Source: Zopfochytrium polystomum (lineage: Eukaryota > Chytridiomycota > Chytridiomycetes > Chytridiales > Chytridiaceae). Taken from it: a DNA stretch of 64,000 bases. The translations under genes and the position numbers were made by a program. Shown here piece after piece: positions 10,181 to 20,592 of this stretch. Each line of letters opens with the position of its first letter. Position 1 is the first letter of the stretch. The stretch is from NCBI GenBank assembly GCA_025765615.1, contig JAIVFJ010000141.1:62001-126000 (forward strand), read 5' to 3'. Below the pieces are notes generated by a model, which saw nothing but the letters and a program-made list of their open reading frames with translations, searched no databases and had not been told where the DNA came from.

Positions 10181-13100
10181 ATGAACTCCCGGTCGCCCTT
10201 GCCCCCATCGTCGACGGCGGGATCTGCGGCCCCGCCACCCTCAGTCGGCTCGAGCGCCGGCCGCCCCCGCGACTTTCTACCAGGCCCTGTCGCCGCCCGC
10301 AACCCCAGCGGCGCTGCATTGGAGCGGCGGGGCTCTGATCGGGCAAAAGGCAGCTCCAGGTGGAGAGCTGCTGATTCGGCCCCGTCCTTCAAGGACGACC
10401 AGTTTGTCGCATACTCTCCAACCTCCCCATCGCAACCACAGATCCCTTACCAGGTCGGGTTTGGCGGCGGTCCAACGCCGCCGGCACGTGGGTTCCAGCC
10501 ACCACCACGAACGCATCCCTTCCAGCCTCCTCCTGGACCGCCCTTCGGAGCGGGACCGCCTCGTCAACCTTCGTCCCCGAGTATGTCGCCCTTTATCTTG
10601 CCGCATCAGCGGCAACCCCCGCCAATGTACCCACAGCCAAAGTACTACTCCCCTCCGACCGCTCCGCAGCACGTTCAACCGGTCCCGATGCCACCACAAT
10701 ATTACCAACCTATCCCCGTTGATAATCGTGGTGCCGACTTTTTGTACCAGCAGCCGCACCCGCAATCTCAGCCCTATTATCAGCCACAGCCGTATGGTGC
10801 CTATCCTGATCCCTATCGGAACAATGGACGGTCCTCTCCTCCACCAGCTCGCTCTGACAGTGTTCGAAGAGCCCGCCCAGGTCTTGGATCGCAACCCACA
10901 CCTTACAATCCGGGCCCTCCTCCAGGCCCTCCCCCGGGTCCACTTCCAGGCCCCCTCCGAGAGCAAAGAGAATTGGTCCAGAATGCGCCGACGCATAGCC
11001 AAAATCCCCCCTACCAGCAGCCATCTCGGACCGACCGCGACGAATCTGACTCTGCTCAACCTCCAAACCGCAAGAATAACTCGAGACACCCAAAGGCGGC
11101 TCCTGCCACAAATGCTCCTGCCACAAATGCAACCACGGCTAACGCAAATGCAAAAGGCTCTGATCCAAGTTCTTCGGAACAGAATCAACGGAAGAGAACA
11201 TCAAGATCCAATCCCAGCAAGCGCCCCCCTCAACCTATTCCTGTTGATGACCCTGAATTCGAAGACTGCATCGACGACTTCCTCGCTCTGTTTTCAGACG
11301 ACGAAATTTCAGACCCTCTCCTTCGTCCCTATATGCGGGAACTTCTTGCGCGCTGGGGCCGCTGGACGGAACGCCGCAGAGCCCCGCACCTTTGCTTTGA
11401 AGCCGCGGCCCTTGGTGGAATGCGATACCTTGAGGAGAACGCACCTTCTTCCTCTTCTTTAATACCTTCTCGCGAAACTCGCCGCGGATCGAGTAACGGC
11501 AATGGTCCTGCCTCGGTCATCGAGCAAATCGAACGTGCTCTCGCAAATGCCATTGCTGGTTTGACTGTTGACGAGCTTGAACCAGACGCGACCCCAGTGA
11601 TGAGAGCGAAGGCGGTTGCTCTGCTAGGAGACGAGTTCTTGTCGCGTGCCGCTAGTCCCAAGCTGGCAAATCAGGCCAGAAGGCGTGCGAAGCACCGTCG
11701 AAGTCGCTTCGTTTCTGGTGTTGCAGGTAATGGGGGGGATAGTCCTGATACGAGCAATGCGGGGACAGGCGCCACCAATCAAGGGCAGAATCGTGAGCCA
11801 AAAGGCCGGGACGCGAGGGAGAGGCCGGACAGGGTCAACCATGACGCTGAGCGAGACCGCAGGCGCGCCGCCAATGGTCCAGGTGGTGACGAGAGTAATC
11901 CATCAAGACAGGAGGAGACCGGTGCTCATGACATTGGACAAAGCGCCAAGCGTCCCCAAGTTGCTGGTGAACCAAGATCTCGCCGAGGGTCGACTGAAGG
12001 AGAACCCCGCCAGCGTCGAGCAGACGAGCGAAGAAGAATGGAGGATAGCGACTTGCAGTCTGCGTCTTCTTCTGGCCCCTCTGAGCGACGGCGGCGGCCT
12101 GACGGATCAGCCTATCGTGGGGACAGTAATTATCAGACAAGCGGACCAAATGCAAACGTGAGGGTATCACCACAATCCCAAGGTCATATTCAGCGGTCGG
12201 ATTCGTATCGACGTCGGAGGGACGATTCTGCATCGAATCTAAGCTCGCGTGGGCCTTCCCCAGACAATCACTTTCTTGCCGTGAGTGGGCCCAACTACAG
12301 TGATGCCAGTACTGCTCCACCGGGGCAGCTTCAACGGCGACCTTCGGCCAACGCGCTCTCGCCATCCCGTGCGGCCTCCCCAGGATCTGCGATTCGAAGG
12401 CAGCAGCAACCGCCAGCTCAACTTCAACCTCCGTTATACGTGGGATCTGCACCAGGGCCAACGTCACCATCTCAGCAGGTAGTCCATCGCCGTGGAAGTA
12501 ATAGCGGCCCCGCTGGACCTCCACCCCGCGGCCTTGATCGGCGGGCTGGAGGTGGAAATCCGACCTCTCCGACAGGAGCGTATAATCCACCCCTGCCGGC
12601 TGCTTCGTCTGGAGCGCGCCCCCCGCAAGAACGTAGAGGATCGGCTGACTCGTTCCAGCGAAGCATTCCGCCACCCCGCCGCCGACCTAGTGACACTTCC
12701 AATTACCTTCCAGCTGCACTTAATACCAATCAGGCAGCGAGTTCATCCCACCGCCATCGTCAGCAACAGCAACAATCTGGAGTCAGCAACGTATCCGTCT
12801 TTCACGGTGCGGTCCGGGAGGACGACGGCGATGACTACGACGAGGAACCAGAGGTGGTAGTCATTGACGAGTCATCACCTCCAACCTCACCACGCGAAAC
12901 TCGTAGCAACAACATTCCTCACCATCACCACCAGCACCATCATAATTTTGCACATGGCGCACCAGGAGTGGCCGGAGTCGTTTTGCCGCCGCCTGACCAT
13001 TTTACGCGCTTTGATCCCGTCGCGTCGGACTCGGATGACGAGGATGACAATGGCAAAGCCAGCAACAGCAGCAACGCCCCTCGTGGCGCAAACAACGCTG

Positions 13101-13333
13101 GCCAGTCCCATGGGGCGGGTTCCTCAGCTAGGGCTGGTGCGGTGCCTAGTGGAAGTCGCCGCCCGTCTGCGGGTGCCATTCCGGCGGCGGGGGCGGCAGC
13201 CACTGGCGGCCCGCCGTCCGGCGCATCTTCTGCGGCGGGAACCCCTGCCGTGCCGCTTTCGAGCTTGTGGCAAAGCGTGCTCGACGAGGTGGACGACTTA
13301 ATGGATTCGTTCGGCGGAGGGAAACGCAAGTGA
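10181..13333 (+). CDS. Large disordered Pro/Ser/Gln-rich protein, function unknown
   Basis: Uninterrupted frame of 1,050 residues from ATG 10181. Residues 1-340 are Pro/Gln/Tyr-rich (PPPGPPPGPLPGP, QPYYQPQPYGAYPDPY). About 352-425 is the only stretch that looks folded: an acidic lead (DDPEFEDCIDDFLALFSDDE) followed by PLLRPYMRELLARWGRWTER and FEAAALGGMRYLEE. Residues 440-1020 are Arg/Ser/Gly-rich and probably disordered, with a His cluster near 910. The C-terminus ends in a short amphipathic helix (SLWQSVLDEVDDLMDSF) before GGGKRK. I do not recognise the family. The composition suggests a scaffold or RNA-/condensate-associated protein, which is speculation. The divergent pairing with DCN1 may mean shared control. 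Confidence 0.85.
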   Translation: MNSRSPLPPSSTAGSAAPPPSVGSSAGRPRDFLPGPVAARNPSGAALERRGSDRAKGSSRWRAADSAPSFKDDQFVAYSPTSPSQPQIPYQVGFGGGPTPPARGFQPPPRTHPFQPPPGPPFGAGPPRQPSSPSMSPFILPHQRQPPPMYPQPKYYSPPTAPQHVQPVPMPPQYYQPIPVDNRGADFLYQQPHPQSQPYYQPQPYGAYPDPYRNNGRSSPPPARSDSVRRARPGLGSQPTPYNPGPPPGPPPGPLPGPLREQRELVQNAPTHSQNPPYQQPSRTDRDESDSAQPPNRKNNSRHPKAAPATNAPATNATTANANAKGSDPSSSEQNQRKRTSRSNPSKRPPQPIPVDDPEFEDCIDDFLALFSDDEISDPLLRPYMRELLARWGRWTERRRAPHLCFEAAALGGMRYLEENAPSSSSLIPSRETRRGSSNGNGPASVIEQIERALANAIAGLTVDELEPDATPVMRAKAVALLGDEFLSRAASPKLANQARRRAKHRRSRFVSGVAGNGGDSPDTSNAGTGATNQGQNREPKGRDARERPDRVNHDAERDRRRAANGPGGDESNPSRQEETGAHDIGQSAKRPQVAGEPRSRRGSTEGEPRQRRADERRRMEDSDLQSASSSGPSERRRRPDGSAYRGDSNYQTSGPNANVRVSPQSQGHIQRSDSYRRRRDDSASNLSSRGPSPDNHFLAVSGPNYSDASTAPPGQLQRRPSANALSPSRAASPGSAIRRQQQPPAQLQPPLYVGSAPGPTSPSQQVVHRRGSNSGPAGPPPRGLDRRAGGGNPTSPTGAYNPPLPAASSGARPPQERRGSADSFQRSIPPPRRRPSDTSNYLPAALNTNQAASSSHRHRQQQQQSGVSNVSVFHGAVREDDGDDYDEEPEVVVIDESSPPTSPRETRSNNIPHHHHQHHHNFAHGAPGVAGVVLPPPDHFTRFDPVASDSDDEDDNGKASNSSNAPRGANNAGQSHGAGSSARAGAVPSGSRRPSAGAIPAAGAAATGGPPSGASSAAGTPAVPLSSLWQSVLDEVDDLMDSFGGGKRK

Positions 13334-14555
13334 CCCCGCTGCAAACGTTATATTTTTCCCTTGCATCCAACGACGAATCAAGCCTGTCCGCTCCGCCTTT
13401 ATAATTCCGCCTCGCTGCCCCCTAAATCTATCTTTACACGCACACACACACCCGACTAGTTCCATCCACACTCGTTTACACCGATACGTTTGGCGAATTT
13501 TTTTTTTTTTTCTTTTTTTTTTTTCCCCGCCTTTCTTGGTTCGTTCTTGCCCACGTGCTGCGTATTTCCATTTTTCTTTCATTCTTAACCTTAGACCAGC
13601 GAGCAGAGGCAAACAGGGTATGGTCGGATGAAATTGTTGCTTTCGAACTGTGTGGGCTCGTCGTTTTTGCTTTTCGCCCCTTATATTTCGACTTTGTTTT
13701 TTTTTCGTTTTTTTTTCCCCTCTTACCCTGCTCTCTGCCTTTTGCGCCTCGCTCTTTCTCTCACTCCCTCCCTCTCTCTTTCTATCTCTCTCTTTTCCTC
13801 TTTCTCTCTTTCTCTTCCTTCTCTCGTATCATGATTTTTTTTTTTGTGTTCGTCTCCAGCTTTACACCTTTTTTCTGTTTTCGGCGGAAGGTACTGCATT
13901 GGCCAGGGCCACGACGGCTAATAAAAGTACAATGAAAAAAAAAGAAGGGAGGCAAGCGAGGCGACGCGAGAGAGAGAGTTTGGGAGTGTGAGCGTGGCAA
14001 GCAAAGAGTGCTCGTTTTTTTCCAGTAGATTGTTATTTTCCTGCTTTTTTTCCAGTCGAGACGCGCAACAATGTTCAGTCACCGGCAGAAGCGGGGGCCG
14101 ATTACAAAAGGGTTGTGGCGACGGAAAGATACAAAGTATGGATTGACACACACAAAACTTTAAGACATATTACAACAAAACTCCACCTCGTCAGAATGAG
14201 TGCGCTGGAAACTCGTGCGAGAGGGGCGGGGGCAAATAAGGTAGCTATTATGCGGAAGGTTGGTTGTGGGGAGGGGGGGGAAGGGGTACATAAAATAAAT
14301 AGTAATGGGGCACAGATTTTTGTTTGGCGGGGAGGGTACTACTAAAAAAAAAAAAAGTGTTTAGGACAGACACGGTGGGGAATTCTGCATCCTGAATGGA
14401 AAATAGTGGAAAAGTAAGGGTCGGTGGAAGAGAGAGAGAGACGAGCGGGGTCAGGCGGGCCTTTCGCAGTAAAGAGGGGGGAGGGTGTTTGTTTTTTTTT
14501 CTTCTTTTTTATCTTTCGATGTTACTCATACATGTGTAACGTATGCATGAGAAGT
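13334..14555. other. Intergenic, low-complexity pyrimidine-rich DNA
   Basis: Convergent 3' flanks of the 1,050-residue gene and the small secreted gene. It contains T/C-rich tracts (13495-13525, 13685-13860) and a G-rich patch near 14260-14345. No gene is supported. Confidence 0.6.
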
Positions 14556-14732
14556 CTACCACTTTGCGCAGACGACGGCAATCTCCATGGCGCCGGTCAG
14601 GTCGACGTAGACGCCGGCGCCCGCCACGCCGTCCGTCCGCTTCATCGTGTAGAGGGGGTTGCCGCCGTACGTGTCGCTGTTCCACGACGCGATCCTGTTG
14701 GGGTGTGCGTGTGGGGGAGGGGGGGTTGGGTT

Positions 14733-14773
<41 letters not shown>

Positions 14774-15210
14774 GTTCGTTTAGTGTGGAGCATCAGAGAG
14801 AGACAGCAAGAGACACAACGCGAGAAATTGTCTTTGCCGAGAAGACACAATCGTCAAACGAGTGAACCCCCCACCCCCAAAGCCTCTTACCACGCCCGCG
14901 TCAACCCGCCGCACGAATCTAGCAACCCGGCAATCTGGTCGCTCGTGCCGGTCGTGCTGCCCGCGACCGCCGCCCCGCCGCCCAAGCCGCCGCACCGCCC
15001 CGCCGCGCCCGTCCAGTTCGTCAGCACCGCCTTGCCCGTGTCGGTCGCCGTCGGGATCGTGAAGCCGCCGCTCGTGCAGACCGGGGCGGCAGGTGGGGGG
15101 GTGCTGGTGCCCGTGTTGTTCGGGGCCGGCAACGCGTGCGCGGGGAGTAGTGGTGTCGTCGTGGCGAGGGCGAGGACGAGGAGGAGGAGGTGGTGGTGGG
15201 GGAACTGCAT
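14556..15210 (-). CDS. Small secreted cysteine protein, 2 exons
   Basis: Exons 14891-15210 and 14556-14694 (GT-AG; the Trp codon is split across the junction) give 152 residues. A clear signal peptide (MQFPHHHLLLLVLALATTTPLLPAHA) precedes a Thr/Pro linker and a compact domain with four Cys (VCTSGGFTIP, GRCGGLGGG, LLDSCGGLT, IAVVCAK). The intron separates RAW from IASWNSDTYGGNPLYTMKR; the joined RAWIASWN block resembles a motif I associate with uncharacterised small secreted fungal proteins, though I cannot name the family. The pattern suggests two disulphides and an extracellular or wall-associated role. The intron is dominated by poly-T. The model is well supported by phase and by the stop after CAKW. 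Confidence 0.8.
14732..14772. repeat. Poly-T run
   Basis: About 41 consecutive T on the plus strand (A on the transcribed strand), inside the intron of the small secreted gene. Confidence 0.95.
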
Positions 15211-15892
15211 CTTTTTTTTTTTTGTTTTTTTATGCTGCGGATGTGGGGTTGGGGAATTGATTGACTGTGAGGCTGTTTCTGTTCGTTTTCTTTGTTTTTC
15301 CTTTTATCCCTCTCACAGTCTTTTTTATCTACGTTTACTTGCCTCTGTGCTGGCTGCTCCTGCTGCTCGCTTTTATAGCTCTCGTACCTTGTTCACAGGG
15401 GGGGCCGAACCACTTGCGCTGCCCGAATCGTGTCTCGCAAGTCTCATTACCACCTCGTGACCAAAAGCCAAAAACCCTGAAGCGGAGTTGAAAGGCAAGC
15501 ATTTCAGTTCAAAATTTTGTCTCGGTTCAATCCCCGCCCGGTCCCGCCTTTTCGCTCGGCGCGCCTCGACAGACCCAACATATTCGCTGCGCCGCCCTAT
15601 TGCCAGTAATGTCCCGAGGGTTGATCGAAGAGACTTGCAAGTTTGTGTCTGCGTGTCTGTGCTGTACGACTGAACTGTGTCCGTGTGTACATGTGTATGT
15701 GTGGGGCGCGCATGTCTCCACAGAAATGCATTCGAGGCCGTCGCCAGAACTTGACCCCCCGACCGCCCCCGCCCACCTCCCCCCCCCCCTCCCCCCCGCT
15801 CCGCTCCTCAATCAGCTTCCGGCAAACAATCCTGTGAACCTGAGCTTGTGTGTTTCGAAATGCAGCCGCACATATGCGGGGCCAAGCCGTCC
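15211..15892. other. Intergenic between secreted gene and OAS-like gene
   Basis: Includes a C-rich tract at 15780-15810 and a TG/GT-rich patch near 15640-15700. No coding exon was recognised. Confidence 0.5.
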
Positions 15893-18790
15893 TCAAAATT
15901 CCACCTTGAAGCGAAACCCAACAACGTGTTCCGGCGAGAACGGAAAGACGCCGGCGCAATACCGAGAGTTCGCGTCCTCACCCACGGCCTGCGGCCACCT
16001 TGGCTGGGCTGGCGTTGCAACTCTCACCACCGCATTGAACGCTCCTTCAACGATGCCGTTGAGGGCATCGTCGTTGTATAAATCCTTCGTCACATCCTTG
16101 TCTGGTTCGCCCCAAGCCAACGAGCCCAAAGCCGCTGCGGCGGCCGCCTCCGCCTTGCAAGACTCTTGTTTCACGTGAAGGAGAATGAGCCCTAACGAAA
16201 GCTGAGATAGAAAAAGACGCCCGATTTCGCGGGCCAGCCGATCCTTATCTTCTCTGTCCATGTTGGCACGTTCAACGTGCTCATCGACGCAGCAAGAGGC
16301 TACGACGGCCTTCAGCTCCGATGGAGAGCGGCGGATGTCTTTGGTAAAAGTGTAAGTAAATGCACTTTCCTCCGTTTCGTATGGTGCGCGAGAAAGAGAG
16401 GGGTCGAGCCAACTGGAGGAACCAAGACAAGTGTGAGACTCCCAGGGGAAACAACACCCACCGAAATTCAATTGGTGCAATTTGTGCACTTTTAGGTTGG
16501 CGGGAAATTTTGGGACGAGCAAATCCGAAATCAGATTCCGCATGGAGTCGTGCTGTTGGTTACAAGCTTTAGGTATGCCGTGAAACAAAACACAAATTCC
16601 TTCGTCTACCGATAGTTCAATTCTCGTCATGATCTCAAGTGCTTTACTCGCGTGCTTGCCGAGTTCCTCCCAGCCGCCCTCTTCGCTTGATAGTTTTCGA
16701 CGTTTTGCCCGTGCAGTTTGCACGTCTCCATCCGCACCTTCGGTCGATTTGCGTCCGTCAGGTGCATCAACTTTTTTGGAGATCGCATTTTTGAGAAGGT
16801 TCACTTTGCGGGAGGCAGGGTGCTGAAGGAAGGGCAACGTCAATGTATGTTGAGCCGCTGCTGCGTCTGTTTCTTCAACATTCCATGTCACATTTAAGTA
16901 TCGCCAATTCACGATGAGCTCAGCTACACGTATGAATTGATCCATGATCAGAGGAGGACCGCCATCCTCTCCACGTTCCGAAAGAGCCTGAATGCGTGAC
17001 AAAAGTTATGGTCATAAAATCTACCGCGAGAGGAGAAGAAACCTTGTCAGCTTCTATCCGGTAGGCATGAATGGCCAACAAATCCAAAATTAAGTGGCAG
17101 TCCGTTATAGTAGTTGATAGGAGAATGGTTGAAAACCAGAGATTCACCAGCCGGCATAAAGGGAGCGCCTCTTTGTTTTGTTCCATAAGCTTGATCGCTG
17201 CATCCGGCTTGGAGGCGGCAATCACAGATGAAGATCGTTTAGCCGCGTCACCCTTCGGCCGAGATTCGACAAAACGAACATGAATGTCGAACTCCTTCGA
17301 AAACAATTCAGAGTATCGTACATGAGGAAGATCAACTTGCCTGCCAGCCCGTGAAGGTGAATGACAGTGAGCTATCCGGTTGAAGCGGAGCTACCTTACG
17401 AATGCCCCGCACGTATGGGATATTAGAATAGGTTTTGAAGAGGTCATCGGACGGTGAGCAAGTAGAGTCCGGATTTTTCCTCGAAATCACCAGCTCTGCG
17501 TCATAAGAATTCACGATGCAAGAGTTTCTGAACGAACTTGATGTGTGAAAACAAAGACGCAGCGCGGAGAACAACTCACCGACCGTACGACCCGGCCACT
17601 GTTATTTTATGTATACTTGCGACCGCCTCTCTCGCATAAAGAATTAGGTCATGCATAATATCGTTCGTCATATTCTTTGTTTCCTCTCTTGGCATCAGCA
17701 AGTGTTCGCATACCCTAAGCAGCAGGATAACTCAACCGTTGGGAGTTGTTTGAGCAGCGACATTTCACCTCAACGATGCCTCTGCCTCCTGTATCCGTCC
17801 TCCAAAGACCCCAGCGTCACCCGTAAGGAATGATTTGCCACTTGGCATTTTCAATCGCCTCTCTACTTCCTCCGTGGCAAGTTTGATGGCGGCACGCTGT
17901 GCTTCCAGTTTCGATGGAAAGCATTTCGATTTGCCAAGGACATGATAATTTACAAGGCATTCAGCATAAATCGATGCACCCGTTGATCGATCCGGGGAGG
18001 TCACATCCCGAAGGAGCACAACCATAGGGCGTCCTGAACTTGTGGTCGAAGGAAGCACCAATTGGCACATTCTAAAGAAGCCATAAATAAAGTCGGAATC
18101 CAGAGTAGCCTGAATGCCGAACGGCTTCGAATTGGACACCATAGTCGGCCACATGCGCTCATCCGACGAAGCGTTCGCATCCCTGTTTTCGGCGGTCGTC
18201 GAAAAGTAATCTTTAACCCCAAACTCTTTCGGATTGGGAACCTTATTCGACAGCACGTGCTCATTCGACGAGGCTTTGGCATCACGGCCGTCGGCGTCCA
18301 TCGATTTGCTGGATTTCGAAAAAAGTCTTGCCGTTGCTTCTGGAGACAGTTCACCCCGCCTGTGCAGAACATATAAGGCCACCTTGGCCGCTATCCGATT
18401 GGCCGACTTGCGCCCACTAGCAAAAATGGGCGATTCAATGGAGTACTTTCCAAATGTAACAGAGCTTCTGTAGCGAGTCTTTGACGATGAGTCCATATCG
18501 TCCATAGCATGATACGCAGCGTTCACCCGCTTCGACATGCACCAGTTATGCAAGACTTCGCCACAGGCGCTGGCCTCGAGGGGAATAGCTTCAATATTCT
18601 TAATGTGTACTTGCATATCCGAGGAGGTGTATTTCACTGAATCTTGCAAAGGAACCCGCGATGGGGTCGGCACTGTCGCAGATGGACTATAAGACTGGTT
18701 TTTTTCTGATGTGCGGTAAAACCAACCTATTGCGCTGGCGGAGGCCCACCGCGAGTGCGGCGCTGTGAAACTGGGCCGCGCGTGCGACAT
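15893..18790 (-). CDS. dsRBD-OAS-like nucleotidyltransferase, frame break in exon 3/4
   Basis: Exons 17769-18790, 17580-17687, 17527 to about 17341, about 17340-17043 and 15893-16987 give roughly 900 residues. Residues 78-143 form a dsRNA-binding-like domain (VLHNWCMSKRV, then SGRKSANRIAAKVALYVL); about 235-312 form a second (YAECLVNYHVLGKSK, SKLEAQRAAIKLATEEV). Across the exon 2/3 junction ITVAGSYGR joins NSCIVNSYDAELVI, matching the OAS GS-(x)-D-A-D-L-V spacing exactly, with Glu in place of the second Asp. SLSFTFTGW then QVDLPHV supplies the third-Asp strand; PLCRLVNLWFS, LILDLLAIHAY, FIRVAELIVNWRYLNVTW and LQHPASRKVNLLK follow the OAS C-terminal domain in order. The last ~270 residues, after a basic RAKRRK patch, are unrecognised. 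In this family dsRNA activates synthesis of 2'-5' oligoadenylates. The GWQ and QVDLP segments are in different frames (about 17336-17342): a mutation, assembly error, or a 64-nt intron 17336-17399 that would drop the strand before the Asp. The start is the first in-frame ATG. Confidence 0.75.
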
Positions 18791-19324
18791 CTGGGACGAC
18801 CCACGCTCAGGGCGGAACACTGGCTTGGAAGAAGGTGGATATTTAAAATGCTCTTTGTGATGGTTGGAGCGCGAACGATCTCATTAGATTTCGGCAAAAC
18901 GGTGGTCACAGCCGAGGATGCTGATCAAGAAAATCCAAATCCTACCTCAGCGATCGACGAATGCACACTTTGTCAAAGCGCACTGGGCCACCTCTCTATT
19001 CCAACGAGCCTCCGTCGTGCTTGTGCTAGTGCTTCCTGACCGATCGGGTCGCCTCGGACTTGGTGGGTCCGGTTTCGTGCTTTTTAGGGTCTGACATGGA
19101 AGCACTGCCTCACATGAACTTGTGGACAGGCGGTTTCTTCGTGAAGGAGATGGCGCAAGTGTGGAATGCGTTTTCGTTCTACTTGGAGGGCGGCTTCTTC
19201 TGGAGGTGGTCGAAAGGCATTACAACGCAGCCAACGGGCACAGCCCCGCGCCTTGTGGGCCTTGCGCACCACCAAAGCAGAAGCAGAAGGAAGCCGTCGG
19301 CTCTCTCTCTCTCTCTCTCTCTCC

Positions 19325-19367
<43 letters not shown>

Positions 19368-20550
19368 CCCTCTCTCTCAGAGCGGTATGCATTCAAATTC
19401 TACACGTCTCGTTTCTTGGCGGGCGTGTGGCTGATTGTTGCTCTCCAACACAAGAAGGGCGCGGCAATTGTACCGGAGGCCTGATTACGGTCCAAAGTGG
19501 AGGAGCGATTGGGTTTGCCGGTAAATATTAATAGTTGAGCGGAGCGTGAACGGGACGTGTTCAAATGGGATTGAGATGGGACGGACGGACGGACGGAAAA
19601 GATTGGGCAGGGGACAGAAGGGGCTTGAGTCGTTTGCACAAAATGGGCACATCTCATTTTATACCAAATGAAATAAGAAGAAAGAAAAACAAAAAGAAAA
19701 AAAAAAGAAAAAAAGAAAACGAGAAACGCGGGACATCCCCTCAACAGACAATGAGTCATGGCCGTTCCGCCCCTCCACGTTTGATTGAAGGGGGCACCAA
19801 GTCAACAGCAACGGCTTCCCCACCCATGACCGCCCCTCCGGAGCGTTCGTTACCTTCCACCCCCCCGCTGCTCCCCCGTCTTCTGCAGCAGTAACAACAA
19901 CAGCCTGCCTTGCTTACCGGAGATGGCGGGAGAAGCAAGCAAGCACCGGGATGCGTGACCGCCTGGAATAGATCTGCTCTAACCAAACTCGTCCGCCCAC
20001 ATCGAACGGCCAGGCGCCGACCAGGGAAAGCGGTCGTCACTGCCCGACCTGCCAACACCTTCAATCGAGGAGCCGCACGCGAAATACTCCTGCGGGACGG
20101 CCTTCTTCACTAGTACTCAACTACGCAGCTGCTGTCAAAGAAGGTGCGTTGTGGTCATTTGATCTTTGCGCCAATGACTAGGTTGACGTGAGTCAGGTCA
20201 ATTCCAGCGAAGAAAAATCTGGAAGATTTTGTGCGAGTCACGTGACCGTCCTTCGACATTCGAAACGTTCGACCACCGCTTCGTCTCATCCCCCCCGCCC
20301 TCGCAATTCTGCCTGCTCCTTCAAGGCTCGAAGGCAATTGCAATGTTCCGTTTCTCCAACCAAGAAGCTTCGTTCGTCACGTAAACTCAGTTTTCCCGCC
20401 CCAATTACCAGTCTCCTCCGCTACTTCGACGGATTGGAGATAAGCCAGCTCTTCATTTCATCTTCGAGCTGCAACAAATCTCACCGTCGCTTAGTTTTTC
20501 TCCTCTCTCGCTACCGCTGACACGCTTGCACCAACACATACACACAAACA

Positions 20551-20592
<42 letters not shown>

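Noticed and set aside
16920..17690. DZF (NF45/NF90-type) domain instead of OAS
   Set aside because: The C-terminal landmarks (ELIVNW...LNVTW, then HPASRKVN) follow OAS rather than DZF, and the GS-to-DAE spacing equals OAS; DZF remains the main alternative to test.
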